Positions 22,090-29,813 are shown, numbered from the stretch's first letter. The stretch: DNA of 32,433 nt from an uncultured Porphyromonadaceae bacterium (GCA_905198125.1 CAJKBH010000034.1:1-32433), one strand, 5' to 3'. Notes: generated by a model from the sequence alone, not told the origin. Made by a program: numbers and translations.

Positions 22090-22269
22090 ATGGCACAGAT
22101 TAAAATCACACAGATAAAGAGCCGCATCAACTGCCCCAAGGTGCAGAAGGAAACACTGGACGCACTCGGACTGCACAAGATGCACCACTCCGTGGTGAAG
22201 GAAGACACTCCTTCGATCCGCGGCATGATCAAGACAGTACACCACCTGGTGGAAGTAACGAACATCTAA
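22090..22269 (+). CDS. rpmD: 50S ribosomal protein L30
   Basis: Small 50S protein of 59 residues, normal for the family. It reads MAQIKITQIKSRINCPKVQK, with the typical K-x-T-x-x-K-S-x-I opening, then TLDALGLHKMHHSVVKED and IRGMIKTVHHLVEV. The long S-x-I-G of other bacteria is SRINC here. It sits in the conserved place between S5 and L15, 11 bases after rpsE and 13 before rplO. Confidence 0.96.
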   Translation: MAQIKITQIKSRINCPKVQKETLDALGLHKMHHSVVKEDTPSIRGMIKTVHHLVEVTNI

Positions 22270-22282
22270 GAAGACGAAGGAA

Positions 22283-22729
22283 ATGGAATTGCATAATTTA
22301 CAGCCGGCTGTAGGCAGCAATAAGAAGAACAAGCGCGTAGGACGTGGCACGGGATCGGGCTACGGCGGTACATCGACACGCGGACACAAGGGCGCCAAGT
22401 CGCGTTCCGGCTACAAGCGTAAGATCGGCTTCGAGGGCGGTCAGATGCCTCTGCAGCGTCGTGTGCCGAAGTTCGGCTTCAAGAACATCAACCGTGTGGA
22501 GTACAAGGCCATCAACCTTGACGCTCTCGAGACACTGGCGGAGGCCGCCGGTCTGGAGCGCATCGACGTGCAGGCACTGCGCGACGCCGGCTTGGTGAAC
22601 AAGAACGCCAAGGTGAAGGTGCTGGGCAACGGCTCCCTCACACACAAGCTCGAGGTGGAGGCCGACGCCTTCTCGAAGAAGGCCGAGGAAGCCATCACGG
22701 CTGCCGGTGGCACAGTAGTGAAAAAATAA
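22283..22729 (+). CDS. rplO: 50S ribosomal protein L15
   Basis: Late assembly protein of the 50S subunit. 148 residues (usual 144-150). It opens MELHNLQPAVGSNKKNKRVG, then RGTGSGYGGTSTRGHKG and the conserved FEGGQMPLQRRVPKFGF (about 52-68). It lies 12 bases before secY, the usual arrangement. Confidence 0.98.
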   Translation: MELHNLQPAVGSNKKNKRVGRGTGSGYGGTSTRGHKGAKSRSGYKRKIGFEGGQMPLQRRVPKFGFKNINRVEYKAINLDALETLAEAAGLERIDVQALRDAGLVNKNAKVKVLGNGSLTHKLEVEADAFSKKAEEAITAAGGTVVKK

Positions 22730-22741
22730 CCGACTCTCACA

Positions 22742-24079
22742 ATGGGATTTACTAAAACAATCAAGAACATCTGGAGCATCGAGGATCTGCGCAAGCGCAT
22801 CGGCATCACGCTGCTGCTTGTCATCATCTATCGGTTCGGATGTTATGTAGTGCTGCCGGGCATCAATCCGGACGAGCTCGTGGCCCTGAAGAATTTCACG
22901 GCCGACGGCCTGATGCAGCTGCTCGACATGTTCTCGGGCGGTGCGTTCTCACAGGCCTCCATCTTCGCGTTGGGTATCATGCCGTACATTACGGCATCGA
23001 TCGTGATCCAGCTGCTGGGCATGGTTCTGCCAGCCTTCCAGAAGATGCAGCGCGAGGGCGAGAGCGGACGGATGAAGCTGAACCAGTACACACGCTATCT
23101 GACAGTGCTGATCCTGGCTCTGCAGGGTCCCGCTTACCTGATGAACCTGAAGTATCAGGTGCAGGCAGCCGGCGGTCACGTCGAGCTGGGCATGATGTCC
23201 ATCATCTTCATGACGATCGTGATGGCCGCAGGCTCCATGTTCATCATGTGGCTGGGCGAGCGCATCGACCAGAAGGGCGTGGGCAACGGTATCTCGTTCA
23301 TAATCCTCATCGGTATCATAGCACGCCTCCCGGAGGCCTTCATGCAGGAGTTCACAGGACGCCTGATGAACTCGGCCGGCGGCGGTCTGGTGCTGTTCCT
23401 GGTGGAGATCGTGATCCTGCTTGCCGTCATAGCCGGTGCGGTTCTGCTGGTGCAGGGCACACGCAAGGTTCCCGTACAGTATGCCAAGAAAGTGGTGGGC
23501 AACAAGCAATATGGCGGCGCGCGCAACTACATTCCCCTCAAGGTGAATGCAGCCGGCGTGATGCCTATCATCTTCGCTCAGGCCATCATGTTCATCCCCG
23601 TCACGCTGATCGGCTTCCGTCAGGAGCAGACCGGTTTCTTCGGCGCGATGACCGACATGTACGGATTCTGGTATAACTTTGTATATTTCCTGATGATCGT
23701 GGCGTTCACGTATTTCTATACGGCGATCACGGTGCGTCCGGCGCAGATGGCCGAGGAGATGAAGCGCAACAACGGCTTCATACCCGGCGTGAAGCCCGGC
23801 AAGCCCACCGTCGATTATCTTGATTCGATCATGTCGCGTATCACGCTTCCGGGTTCCATCTTCCTGGGCATCGTGGCCATACTTCCGGCCATCGCCCATG
23901 TATGCGGCCTGAACCGCAGCTTCGCATCCTTCTTCGGCGGCACGTCGCTGCTGATTCTGGTGGGTGTGATCCTGGATACGCTGCGCATCATCGAGGGTCA
24001 CCTGCTGATGCACCGTTACGACGGTCTGATGAAGGACGGCCGCATCAAGGGACGTACCACAGGCAACGGAGCTTTCTGA
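22742..24079 (+). CDS. secY: Protein translocase subunit SecY
   Basis: Forms the protein-conducting channel in the inner membrane with SecE and SecG. 445 residues with ten membrane segments. Conserved IPLKVNAAGVMPIIFAQ lies in the middle, and the cytoplasmic loop NNGFIPGVKPGKPT, which contacts SecA and the ribosome, is present with its upstream Arg (TVRPAQMAEEMKR). The plug-helix region after TM1 contains LMQLLDMFSGGAFSQ. It follows rplO by 12 bases. adk, which in many bacteria separates secY and map, is absent. Confidence 0.98.
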   Translation: MGFTKTIKNIWSIEDLRKRIGITLLLVIIYRFGCYVVLPGINPDELVALKNFTADGLMQLLDMFSGGAFSQASIFALGIMPYITASIVIQLLGMVLPAFQKMQREGESGRMKLNQYTRYLTVLILALQGPAYLMNLKYQVQAAGGHVELGMMSIIFMTIVMAAGSMFIMWLGERIDQKGVGNGISFIILIGIIARLPEAFMQEFTGRLMNSAGGGLVLFLVEIVILLAVIAGAVLLVQGTRKVPVQYAKKVVGNKQYGGARNYIPLKVNAAGVMPIIFAQAIMFIPVTLIGFRQEQTGFFGAMTDMYGFWYNFVYFLMIVAFTYFYTAITVRPAQMAEEMKRNNGFIPGVKPGKPTVDYLDSIMSRITLPGSIFLGIVAILPAIAHVCGLNRSFASFFGGTSLLILVGVILDTLRIIEGHLLMHRYDGLMKDGRIKGRTTGNGAF

Positions 24080-24095
24080 TACAGGAGAGAATAAG

Positions 24096-24896
24096 ATGAT
24101 ATACGTCAAGACGGCGGAAGAGATAGAGAAGATGCGGCTGGCCTCGGATTTGGTGAGCCGCACTCTCGGCGAGGTGGCCAAGTGGGTAAAGCCCGGCGAG
24201 ACCACCCATCGTCTGGACTCCATAGCACGCGAGTTTATCCTCGACAACGGGGGTAAGCCCGCTTGCCTGGGGTACCAGGGATTCCCCGGCACCTTGTGTA
24301 TCGAGGTGAACGAGACGGTGGTTCACGGATTCCCGTCGACCTATACGTTGCGCGAAGGCGACATCGTGGGCACGGATTGTGTGGCTGAACTGAACGGTTT
24401 CAACGGCGACAGCTGTTATACCTTTGCCGTCGGCGAGGTAGACGAGCAGAAGCGTCATCTTCTGGATGTGACTCTGCAGTCGCTGTATGTAGGCATAGAG
24501 CAGGCCCGTGCGGGCAAGCGCATAGGCGACATAGCCAATGCGGTGCAGACCTGGTGCGAGCGTCGCGGACTGAGCGTGGTGCGCGAGATGTGCGGCCACG
24601 GCATAGGACGGAGCATGCACGAGGACCCCGAGGTGCCTAACTACGGACGCCGCGGAATCGGCCCGATGCTGAAACCCGGAATGTGCATCTGCATCGAACC
24701 CATGATCAACGCCGGAAGCAAGAATATCGTGATAGCGCAGAACGGCTGGGAATGCCGCACGCGCGACCGCAAGCCCTCGGCCCACTTCGAGCATACGCTG
24801 CTCATCACCGAGGACGCTCCGGAGATACTCACCACCTTCCGCTACATAGAGGAGGCACTTGGCATCCCCGTATCGGGCGACCGCCTGCAGGCGTAA
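24096..24896 (+). CDS. map: Methionine aminopeptidase, type I
   Basis: Removes the starting Met from new proteins with small second residues. 266 residues, normal type I length. The five metal ligands are D94, D105, H168, E201 and E232; H77 (VVHG) is the conserved substrate-site His. The usual D-x-T/S segment is altered to GTDCVAELNGFNGDSCY but keeps the two Asp at the right distance. It lies between secY and infA, where it serves the nascent chains made by its neighbours. Confidence 0.97.
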   Translation: MIYVKTAEEIEKMRLASDLVSRTLGEVAKWVKPGETTHRLDSIAREFILDNGGKPACLGYQGFPGTLCIEVNETVVHGFPSTYTLREGDIVGTDCVAELNGFNGDSCYTFAVGEVDEQKRHLLDVTLQSLYVGIEQARAGKRIGDIANAVQTWCERRGLSVVREMCGHGIGRSMHEDPEVPNYGRRGIGPMLKPGMCICIEPMINAGSKNIVIAQNGWECRTRDRKPSAHFEHTLLITEDAPEILTTFRYIEEALGIPVSGDRLQA

Positions 24897-24929
24897 ACAT
24901 TTTAAGAATCGGAAAGCAAACAGACTAAT

Positions 24930-25148
24930 ATGGCAAAGCAAGCAGCTATTGAGCAAGACGGTGTAATTCTCGAGGCCCTGAGCAACGCGATGTTCCGCGT
25001 GGAACTGACCAACGGCCATCAGATCATGGCTCACATATCGGGAAAGATGAGAATGCACTACATAAAAATCCTGCCCGGCGACAAGGTCAAGGTCGAGATG
25101 TCGCCCTACGACCTGTCGAAAGGTAGAATATCATTCAGATACAAATAA
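24930..25148 (+). CDS. infA: Translation initiation factor IF-1
   Basis: Binds the A site of the 30S subunit during initiation. 72 residues, exactly the family length. A single OB fold is seen: KQAAIEQDGVILEALSNAMF, then the conserved VELTNGHQIMAHISGKMRMH and ILPGDKVKVEMSPYDLSKGR. Eight bases before rpmJ. Confidence 0.98.
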   Translation: MAKQAAIEQDGVILEALSNAMFRVELTNGHQIMAHISGKMRMHYIKILPGDKVKVEMSPYDLSKGRISFRYK

Positions 25149-25156
25149 TACCCAAT

Positions 25157-25273
25157 ATGAAAGTTAGAGCATCTGTAAAAAAGCGCACTCCCGACAGCAA
25201 GATCGTACGCCGCAAAGGGAGACTGTACGTGATCAACAAGAAGAATCCAAAATTAAAACAGCGTCAGGGCTAA
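25157..25273 (+). CDS. rpmJ: 50S ribosomal protein L36, zinc-free form
   Basis: 38 residues, normal size, in the usual place after infA. It opens MKVRASVKKRTPDSKIVRRK. The classical zinc ligands (Cys11, Cys14, Cys27 and a C-terminal His) are Thr11, Ser14, Asn27 and Leu, so no zinc ribbon can form. Zinc-independent L36 is common in Bacteroidota and lowers the need for zinc. The end KQRQG is conserved. Confidence 0.96.
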   Translation: MKVRASVKKRTPDSKIVRRKGRLYVINKKNPKLKQRQG

Positions 25274-25278
25274 CCTCG

Positions 25279-25310
25279 TTTCCAGGAATGGAGAAAAATG
25301 GTTAACTTTG
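25279..25310 (+). promoter_or_regulatory. Internal promoter before rpsM
   Basis: TTTC (25279-25282), a 20-base spacer and TAACTTTG (25303-25310, the same -7 box as the main promoter) lie in the 62-base rpmJ-rpsM spacer. The transcript would start near 25315, just before the rpsM ATG at 25336. It would give the alpha block its own transcription. Confidence 0.7.
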
Positions 25311-25335
25311 CACAAAAATAGATTAAAAGCTATAT

Positions 25336-25716
25336 ATGGCAGTAAGAATTGTCGGCGTAGATTTGCCGCAGAACAAACGAGGAGAGATAGCGTTGACGTA
25401 TATCTTCGGCATCGGCCGGAGCTCGGCGGGCAAGATACTGGATGCCGCCGGAGTCGACAAGGACATCAAGGTTCAGGACTGGACCGACGCGCAGGCAGCC
25501 GCCGTGCGTGAGGAGATCCAGAAGAACTACAAGGTAGAGGGCGACCTTCGCACGGAGGTGCAGCTTAACATCAAGCGATTGATGGATATCGGCTGCTACC
25601 GCGGCATCCGTCACCGTATCGGACTTCCGGTGCGCGGACAGAGCACGAAGAACAATGCCCGTACGCGCAAGGGCCGCAAGAAGACAGTGGCCAACAAGAA
25701 GAAAGCTACTAAATAA
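25336..25716 (+). CDS. rpsM: 30S ribosomal protein S13
   Basis: Head protein that bridges to L5 and contacts P-site tRNA. 126 residues (usual 118-126). It opens VRIVGVDLPQNKRGEIALTY and has the conserved RHRIGLPVRGQSTKNNARTR segment. The basic tail KKKATK is long. First gene of the alpha block, with its own likely promoter. Confidence 0.98.
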   Translation: MAVRIVGVDLPQNKRGEIALTYIFGIGRSSAGKILDAAGVDKDIKVQDWTDAQAAAVREEIQKNYKVEGDLRTEVQLNIKRLMDIGCYRGIRHRIGLPVRGQSTKNNARTRKGRKKTVANKKKATK

Positions 25717-25727
25717 TAGAATAAGAA

Positions 25728-26117
25728 ATGGCAAAAAAGACAGTCGCAGCAAAGAAGAGGAATGTCAAGGTTGGCGCCAATGGCCAGCTTCATGTGCATA
25801 GCTCCTTCAACAACATCATCGTGTGTCTTGCCAACAGCGAGGGCCAGGTAATCAGCTGGAGCTCGGCCGGCAAGATGGGCTTTAGAGGCTCAAAGAAGAA
25901 CACTCCGTATGCAGCCCAGATGGCAGCACAGGATTGTGCGAAAGTAGCGTACGATCTGGGACTTCGCAAAGTAAAGGCATACGTCAAGGGACCGGGCAAC
26001 GGTCGCGAGGCTGCCATTCGCTTTGTGCACGGAGCCGGAATCGAGGTGACCGAGATCGTCGACGTTACTCCGCTTCCGCACAATGGATGTCGTCCTCCCA
26101 AGCGTCGTCGCGTATAA
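25728..26117 (+). CDS. rpsK: 30S ribosomal protein S11
   Basis: Lies in the 30S platform and shapes the path of mRNA at the exit. 129 residues (usual 127-130). Conserved HSSFNNIIV, GFRGSKKNTPYAAQ and the end HNGCRPPKRRRV are intact. A direct repeat of the last 18 bases lies just past its stop (26123-26140), and a 164-base spacer follows, unlike the tight spacing elsewhere. Confidence 0.98.
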   Translation: MAKKTVAAKKRNVKVGANGQLHVHSSFNNIIVCLANSEGQVISWSSAGKMGFRGSKKNTPYAAQMAAQDCAKVAYDLGLRKVKAYVKGPGNGREAAIRFVHGAGIEVTEIVDVTPLPHNGCRPPKRRRV

Positions 26118-26140
26118 TACCGGCGCCGTCGCGTATAATA
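26102..26140 (+). repeat. Direct repeat across the rpsK stop
   Basis: 26102-26119 and 26123-26140 match at 17 of 18 bases, with a period of 21 bases. The first copy encodes the last residues and the stop of S11; the second repeats them out of use. A small local duplication. Confidence 0.75.
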
Positions 26141-26184
26141 AAAGGAAGACAAACAATATAGCATACAAGACTTCCGTCCCGCTG

Positions 26185-26243
26185 AGCGCCCTGAATGCGA
26201 ATAGACCCTCCCATAACTACCTCTCGAGGGTCGCGGCTGCGCT
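26185..26243 (+). promoter_or_regulatory. Structured leader before rpsD, possible S4 control site
   Basis: GACCCTC (26204-26210) pairs perfectly with GAGGGTC (26226-26232), and AGCGC (26185-26189) with GCGCT (26239-26243). It lies 38 bases before the rpsD ATG in a 164-base spacer. S4 represses its own mRNA through structured leaders in E. coli and Bacillus; a like role here is inference. Confidence 0.5.
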
Positions 26244-26281
26244 AAGGGGAGAGCCTCAAGGACACAACACAGAAGACAAAA

Positions 26282-26887
26282 ATGGCAAGATACACAGGAC
26301 CAAAGACAAAAATCGCCCGCAAGTTCGGCGAGCCGATCTACGGTGAGGACAAGGTTCTCGCCAAGAAGAATTATCCGCCGGGACAGCACGGCGCCAACCG
26401 TCGCCGCAAGACGTCGGAGTACGGCCAGCAGCTGCGTGAGAAGCAGAAGGCCAAATATACATACGGTGTACTGGAGCGTCAGTTCCGCAACCTGTTCGAG
26501 CATGCCGCACGTACCAAGGGTATTACCGGCGAGGTGCTCCTGCAGCTGCTGGAGAGCCGTCTGGACAACGTAGTGTACCGTCTGGGACTGGCAGCGTCGC
26601 GTCCCGCGGCACGCCAGCTGGTGCTCCACAAGCACATCTGCGTCAACGGCAAGCCCGTTAACATCCCCTCGTACCGCGTAGTGCCCGGTGACGTAGTTAC
26701 CGTACGCGAGAAGTCCAAGAACCTCGAGGTGATCACCGACTGCGTGGCCGGTTTCAACCACTCGAAGTATCCCTGGATCGAATGGGACGAGCAGATCAAG
26801 GGCGGCAAGTTCCTGCACCTGCCGGAGCGCGCCGACATCCCCGAGACGATCAAGGAACAGCTCATCGTTGAGTTATATTCTAAATAA
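26282..26887 (+). CDS. rpsD: 30S ribosomal protein S4
   Basis: Primary 16S binder that nucleates the 30S body and helps accuracy. 201 residues (usual 200-206). It opens ARYTGPKTKIARKFGEP, without the Cys-rich zinc motif near the N terminus seen in some lineages, then RRKTSEYGQQLREKQKAK. The S4 RNA-binding domain (about 93-155) has RLDNVVYRLGLAASRPAARQ and the HKHICVNGKPVNIPS segment. Eighteen bases before rpoA. Confidence 0.98.
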   Translation: MARYTGPKTKIARKFGEPIYGEDKVLAKKNYPPGQHGANRRRKTSEYGQQLREKQKAKYTYGVLERQFRNLFEHAARTKGITGEVLLQLLESRLDNVVYRLGLAASRPAARQLVLHKHICVNGKPVNIPSYRVVPGDVVTVREKSKNLEVITDCVAGFNHSKYPWIEWDEQIKGGKFLHLPERADIPETIKEQLIVELYSK

Positions 26888-26904
26888 TAAAGAAAGAGAT
26901 ACCC

Positions 26905-27903
26905 ATGCCAATATTAGCATTTCAGAAGCCCGACAAGGTGATCATGCTGGAGGCAGACAACAAATTCGGCAAGTTCGAGTTCCGTCCGCTGGAGCCTGGC
27001 TACGGCCAGACCATCGGCAACGCTCTGCGTCGAATCCTGCTGTCGTCGCTGGGTGGTTTCGCCATCAATACCATCCGTATCGACGGCGTAGCCCACGAGC
27101 TTGACACTATCCCCGGCGTGAAGGAGGATGTTACCAACATCATCCTGAATCTGAAGCAGATCCGCTTCAAACGCATCACGGAGGACGCCGAATTCGAGAA
27201 GGCGTCGGTAGCCGTAGGGGGCAAGGAAGAGTTCACTGCCGGCGATCTTGGCTCAGTGCTGTCCGGTTTCCAGGTACTGAACCCGGAACTGGTGATATGC
27301 CACCTGGACGAGAGCGCCAGCTTCAACCTCGAGTATACGATCAATCAGGGACGTGGCTGGGTGCCCGCAGACGAAAACCGCGAGTTGCTCGGCGACGATG
27401 ACCTGAACGTCATCGCGATCGACTCCATCTATACGCCCATCAAGAACGTGAAGTACGTGGTGGAGAACTACCGCGTGGAGCAGAAGACGGACTATGAGAA
27501 ACTGATTCTGGAGGTCACCACCGACGGAAGCATCAATCCGAAGGACGCCCTCAAGGAGGCAGCCAAGATCCTGATCCAGCACTTCCTGATGTTCAGCGAC
27601 GAGAAGATCACGCTTGAGACACCAAAGCAGGAGTCGCCCGAGGAGTTTGACGAGGAAATACTGCACATGCGCCAGCTGCTTAAGAGCAAGCTCGTGGACA
27701 TGGACCTGTCCGTTCGTGCCCTGAACTGCCTCAAGAGCGCCGAGGTCGAGACTCTCGGCCAGCTCGTTCAGTATGAGAAGGGCGAGCTGCTGAAGTTCCG
27801 CAACTTCGGCCGCAAGTCACTCTCCGAGCTCGACGACCTTCTCGAGAAGAACAACCTGTCGTTCGGGATGGATATTTCGAAGTACAAATTAGATAAAGAC
27901 TAA
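26905..27903 (+). CDS. rpoA: RNA polymerase alpha subunit
   Basis: Forms the dimer on which RNA polymerase assembles. 332 residues, normal. The N-terminal domain (about 1-235) has the dimer and beta-contact segment GYGQTIGNALRRILLSSLGG. After a short acidic linker the C-terminal domain (about 255-325) carries VRALNCLKSAEVETLGQLV and NFGRKSLSELDDLL, which hold the DNA- and activator-contact residues equal to E. coli Arg265 and the K298 loop. Between rpsD and rplQ, the usual place. Confidence 0.98.
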   Translation: MPILAFQKPDKVIMLEADNKFGKFEFRPLEPGYGQTIGNALRRILLSSLGGFAINTIRIDGVAHELDTIPGVKEDVTNIILNLKQIRFKRITEDAEFEKASVAVGGKEEFTAGDLGSVLSGFQVLNPELVICHLDESASFNLEYTINQGRGWVPADENRELLGDDDLNVIAIDSIYTPIKNVKYVVENYRVEQKTDYEKLILEVTTDGSINPKDALKEAAKILIQHFLMFSDEKITLETPKQESPEEFDEEILHMRQLLKSKLVDMDLSVRALNCLKSAEVETLGQLVQYEKGELLKFRNFGRKSLSELDDLLEKNNLSFGMDISKYKLDKD

Positions 27904-27909
27904 TCAACG

Positions 27910-28407
27910 ATGAGACATAATAAGAAATTCAATCACCTGAGCCGCAAGAAGGCACACCGCGACGCGCTGCTGTCGAACCTTGCAATCGCATTGTTTGCCA
28001 AGAAGCGGATTTTCACCACGGTAGCCAAGGCCAAGGCGTTGCGAGTATTTGCCGAGCCGTTGGTAACACGCGCCAAGCACGACGACACCAACAACCGTCG
28101 TCTGGTGTTCAGCTATCTTCAGAACCGTGACGCTGTCAAGGAACTGTTCGGCGTAATCGCCGACAAGGTTGCCGACCGTCCGGGCGGATACCTCCGCATC
28201 CTCAAGACCGGTCACCGTCTGGGCGACAACGCCGAGATGTGCATGATCGAGTTCGTGGACTTCAACGAGAACGCCGGCACGAAGGCCGAGGCCAAGAAGG
28301 CCAAGACCACACGCCGCTCGCGCTCGAAGAAGGCAGCCGCTCCCGAGGCTGCTGCCGAGGAGGCTCCCAAGGCTGAAGCTCCCGCAGAGGAACCCAAAGC
28401 TGAGTAA
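27910..28407 (+). CDS. rplQ: 50S ribosomal protein L17 with long charged tail
   Basis: Core 50S protein next to the tunnel exit. The first 120 residues are standard L17 (MRHNKKFNHLSRKKAHRDAL, RVFAEPLVTRAKHD, GGYLRILKTGHRLGDNAEM). Residues 121-165 add a low-complexity tail, first Lys/Arg-rich (KKAKTTRRSRSKK) then Ala-, Glu- and Pro-rich, so the protein has 165 residues against 127 in E. coli. Such tails are seen in L17 of other Bacteroidota; the role is unknown. It is the last gene of the superoperon. Confidence 0.97.
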   Translation: MRHNKKFNHLSRKKAHRDALLSNLAIALFAKKRIFTTVAKAKALRVFAEPLVTRAKHDDTNNRRLVFSYLQNRDAVKELFGVIADKVADRPGGYLRILKTGHRLGDNAEMCMIEFVDFNENAGTKAEAKKAKTTRRSRSKKAAAPEAAAEEAPKAEAPAEEPKAE

Positions 28408-28428
28408 ATCCCAATAATTCAGATAGAA

Positions 28429-28463
28429 CAGGACGTGGCCCGCGGGTCGCGTCCTGTTTGTTT
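28429..28463 (+). terminator. Terminator of the ribosomal superoperon
   Basis: CAGGACG (28429-28435) pairs with CGTCCTG (28450-28456) around a GC-rich interior containing CCCGCGGG, and is followed by TTTGTTT. It lies 22 bases after the rplQ stop. Confidence 0.85.
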
Positions 28464-28467
28464 ACGC

Positions 28468-28521
28468 AAGGAACCTAAGGACTTTAAGGACTTTAATGTC
28501 TTTAAGGACTTTAAGGACCCT
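28468..28521. repeat. 9-base tandem repeat tract
   Basis: Six adjacent 9-base units: AAGGAACCT, AAGGACTTT, AAGGACTTT, AATGTCTTT, AAGGACTTT and AAGGACCCT. It lies between the superoperon terminator and the end of the corA-like gene. Confidence 0.85.
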
Positions 28522-28535
28522 AAAAAACAGGGCCA

Positions 28536-29459
28536 TTAAAGCCAGTTGAACTTGCGGAGGACGGCCAGGAGCAGCAGCGACACGCACAACGAGCCGCCGA
28601 CGATGCACCAGAACACCCAGGGATGGTTGCCGTAGGAGATGTCGACGTTCATGCCGTAGAACGAGGCCACCAGCGTGGGAAGCATCAGCACGAACGAAAG
28701 TCCCGTCATACGCTTCATTATGTCATTGACATTATTGCTGATTATGGACGCGAACGACGACAGCTTCGATTCCAGGATGTCGTTGTATATCTTCACCGTG
28801 GAATCCGTCTGCTGGAGTTCAATCTCGACGTCCTCCAGCAGGTCGTTGTCCAGCCGGTCGCCGTAAATGCTGCGGATGCGTCCTGTAAGGGCGATGTTGC
28901 CCTGCACCGAGGTGTTGAAATACACTAACGTAGACTGCAGTCCCTGCATTTCAAGCAGATCCTGGTTGCGTATGCTGCGCTCCATGTGGCGTTCGGCTTC
29001 GGTGACACGATGGTTCAGGTCCTTGAGGTACTGCAGGTACCAATAGGCCGACGAATACAGGATACGCAGCGTGAAATTTGCCACGTCGTCCACATGTATG
29101 CCACGCCGGCGCGTGTGGTCCACGAAATCCGCGACCAGTTCCGATTTGTGGTAGCAGACCGTCACAAGAATCTCGTTGTTGGATATGATGCCGATTGGCA
29201 CGGTGATGTACGGAGCGCTCTGCCCGGCCGTGTTCCTGACGGGAATGCGGAGGATGGTGAGGCGCCAGTTGCCGTCGTGTTCCACGCGGCTGCGCTCGTC
29301 CGGGTCGGCAAGGCTGTCCAGGAAGTCGGGCGGGACGTTCAGGTCGTCGAGCAGGAACCTGACGTCGTCCTGTTGCGGACATTCCACGGACACCCAGCAG
29401 AACGGACGCCAGGCGTCGCATTCCACAAATCCGTTGTCGCTGCAATAAAACCTTTTCAT
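28536..29459 (-). CDS. corA: CorA-family divalent-metal (Mg2+) transporter
   Basis: Channel-like pentamer that lets Mg2+ (and often Co2+, Ni2+) enter the cell. 307 residues, in the usual range of 300-370. The long N-terminal cytoplasmic part (about 1-245) includes the stalk helix with LEDVEIELQQTDSTVKIYND. Two C-terminal membrane segments follow, the first ending in the family signature YGMN (268-271), the second near 281-301, with the short Lys/Arg C terminus (RKFNWL). The periplasmic loop after GMN is short and acidic (VDISYGNHP), normal for selectivity. It stands alone, in opposite orientation to the ribosomal genes. Which metal it carries cannot be set from sequence. Confidence 0.93.
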   Translation of the reverse strand: MKRFYCSDNGFVECDAWRPFCWVSVECPQQDDVRFLLDDLNVPPDFLDSLADPDERSRVEHDGNWRLTILRIPVRNTAGQSAPYITVPIGIISNNEILVTVCYHKSELVADFVDHTRRRGIHVDDVANFTLRILYSSAYWYLQYLKDLNHRVTEAERHMERSIRNQDLLEMQGLQSTLVYFNTSVQGNIALTGRIRSIYGDRLDNDLLEDVEIELQQTDSTVKIYNDILESKLSSFASIISNNVNDIMKRMTGLSFVLMLPTLVASFYGMNVDISYGNHPWVFWCIVGGSLCVSLLLLAVLRKFNWL

Positions 29460-29493
29460 ATCCTTACTATCATAGAGGAGACGTTACGGGGGA

Positions 29494-29514
29494 GTGCAAG
29501 CCGCGGGCTTGCAC
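29494..29514. repeat. Perfect GC-rich palindrome
   Basis: GTGCAAGCC (29494-29502) pairs with GGCTTGCAC (29506-29514) around a three-base loop. It opens the tandem repeat that follows and may act as an RNA hairpin if transcribed. Confidence 0.8.
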
Positions 29515-29625
29515 CACGGTGCCGGACTGCGGGCTTATGCTGAGGTGCCGGCTGCGGGCTTGCACCACGGTGCGGGCTGCGGGGCTATGCGGTGGTGCGG
29601 GCTGCGGGCTTACACTGCGGTACAG
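29506..29625. repeat. 25-base GC-rich imperfect tandem repeat, about 4.8 copies
   Basis: Units at 29506-29531 (26), 29532-29556, 29557-29581, 29582-29606 and a partial 29607-29625. Each starts GGCT and ends in TGCG, with a variable centre resembling CACCACGGTGC or its changed form. It lies in the spacer between the divergent corA-like and glycosidase genes. Open frames across it are repeat artefacts. Confidence 0.85.
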
Positions 29626-29722
29626 TCCTGTTGTATTTATAACAACAGGGGCAACGTGATGTTTCTGTTGTGTGGTATATTTGTTAAGGTATGTAATATA
29701 GAGTAAAAGTGAGTCGTTATGA

Positions 29723-29813
29723 TTTGCGATACTCGCAAAGGTTTATTATCTTTGCACTTGATAGAAATGGAGGTTGCCGTTATCTTTGCACTTGATAGAA
29801 ATGGCGGTTACCG
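29723..29813 (+). promoter_or_regulatory. Tandemly duplicated promoter of the family 3 glycosidase
   Basis: P1: TTTG (29723-29726), 20 bases, TATCTTTG (29747-29754). P2: CTTG (29757-29760), 20 bases, TATCTTTG (29781-29788). The two result from a 34-base direct duplication (29746-29779 and 29780-29813, 32 of 34 identical), which carries the -33 of P2 within the first copy. Confidence 0.8.

Noticed and set aside
29494..29706. Open frame of 70 codons across the GC-rich repeats
   Set aside because: Its peptide is only the repeat unit read as codons, followed by AT-rich non-coding sequence.
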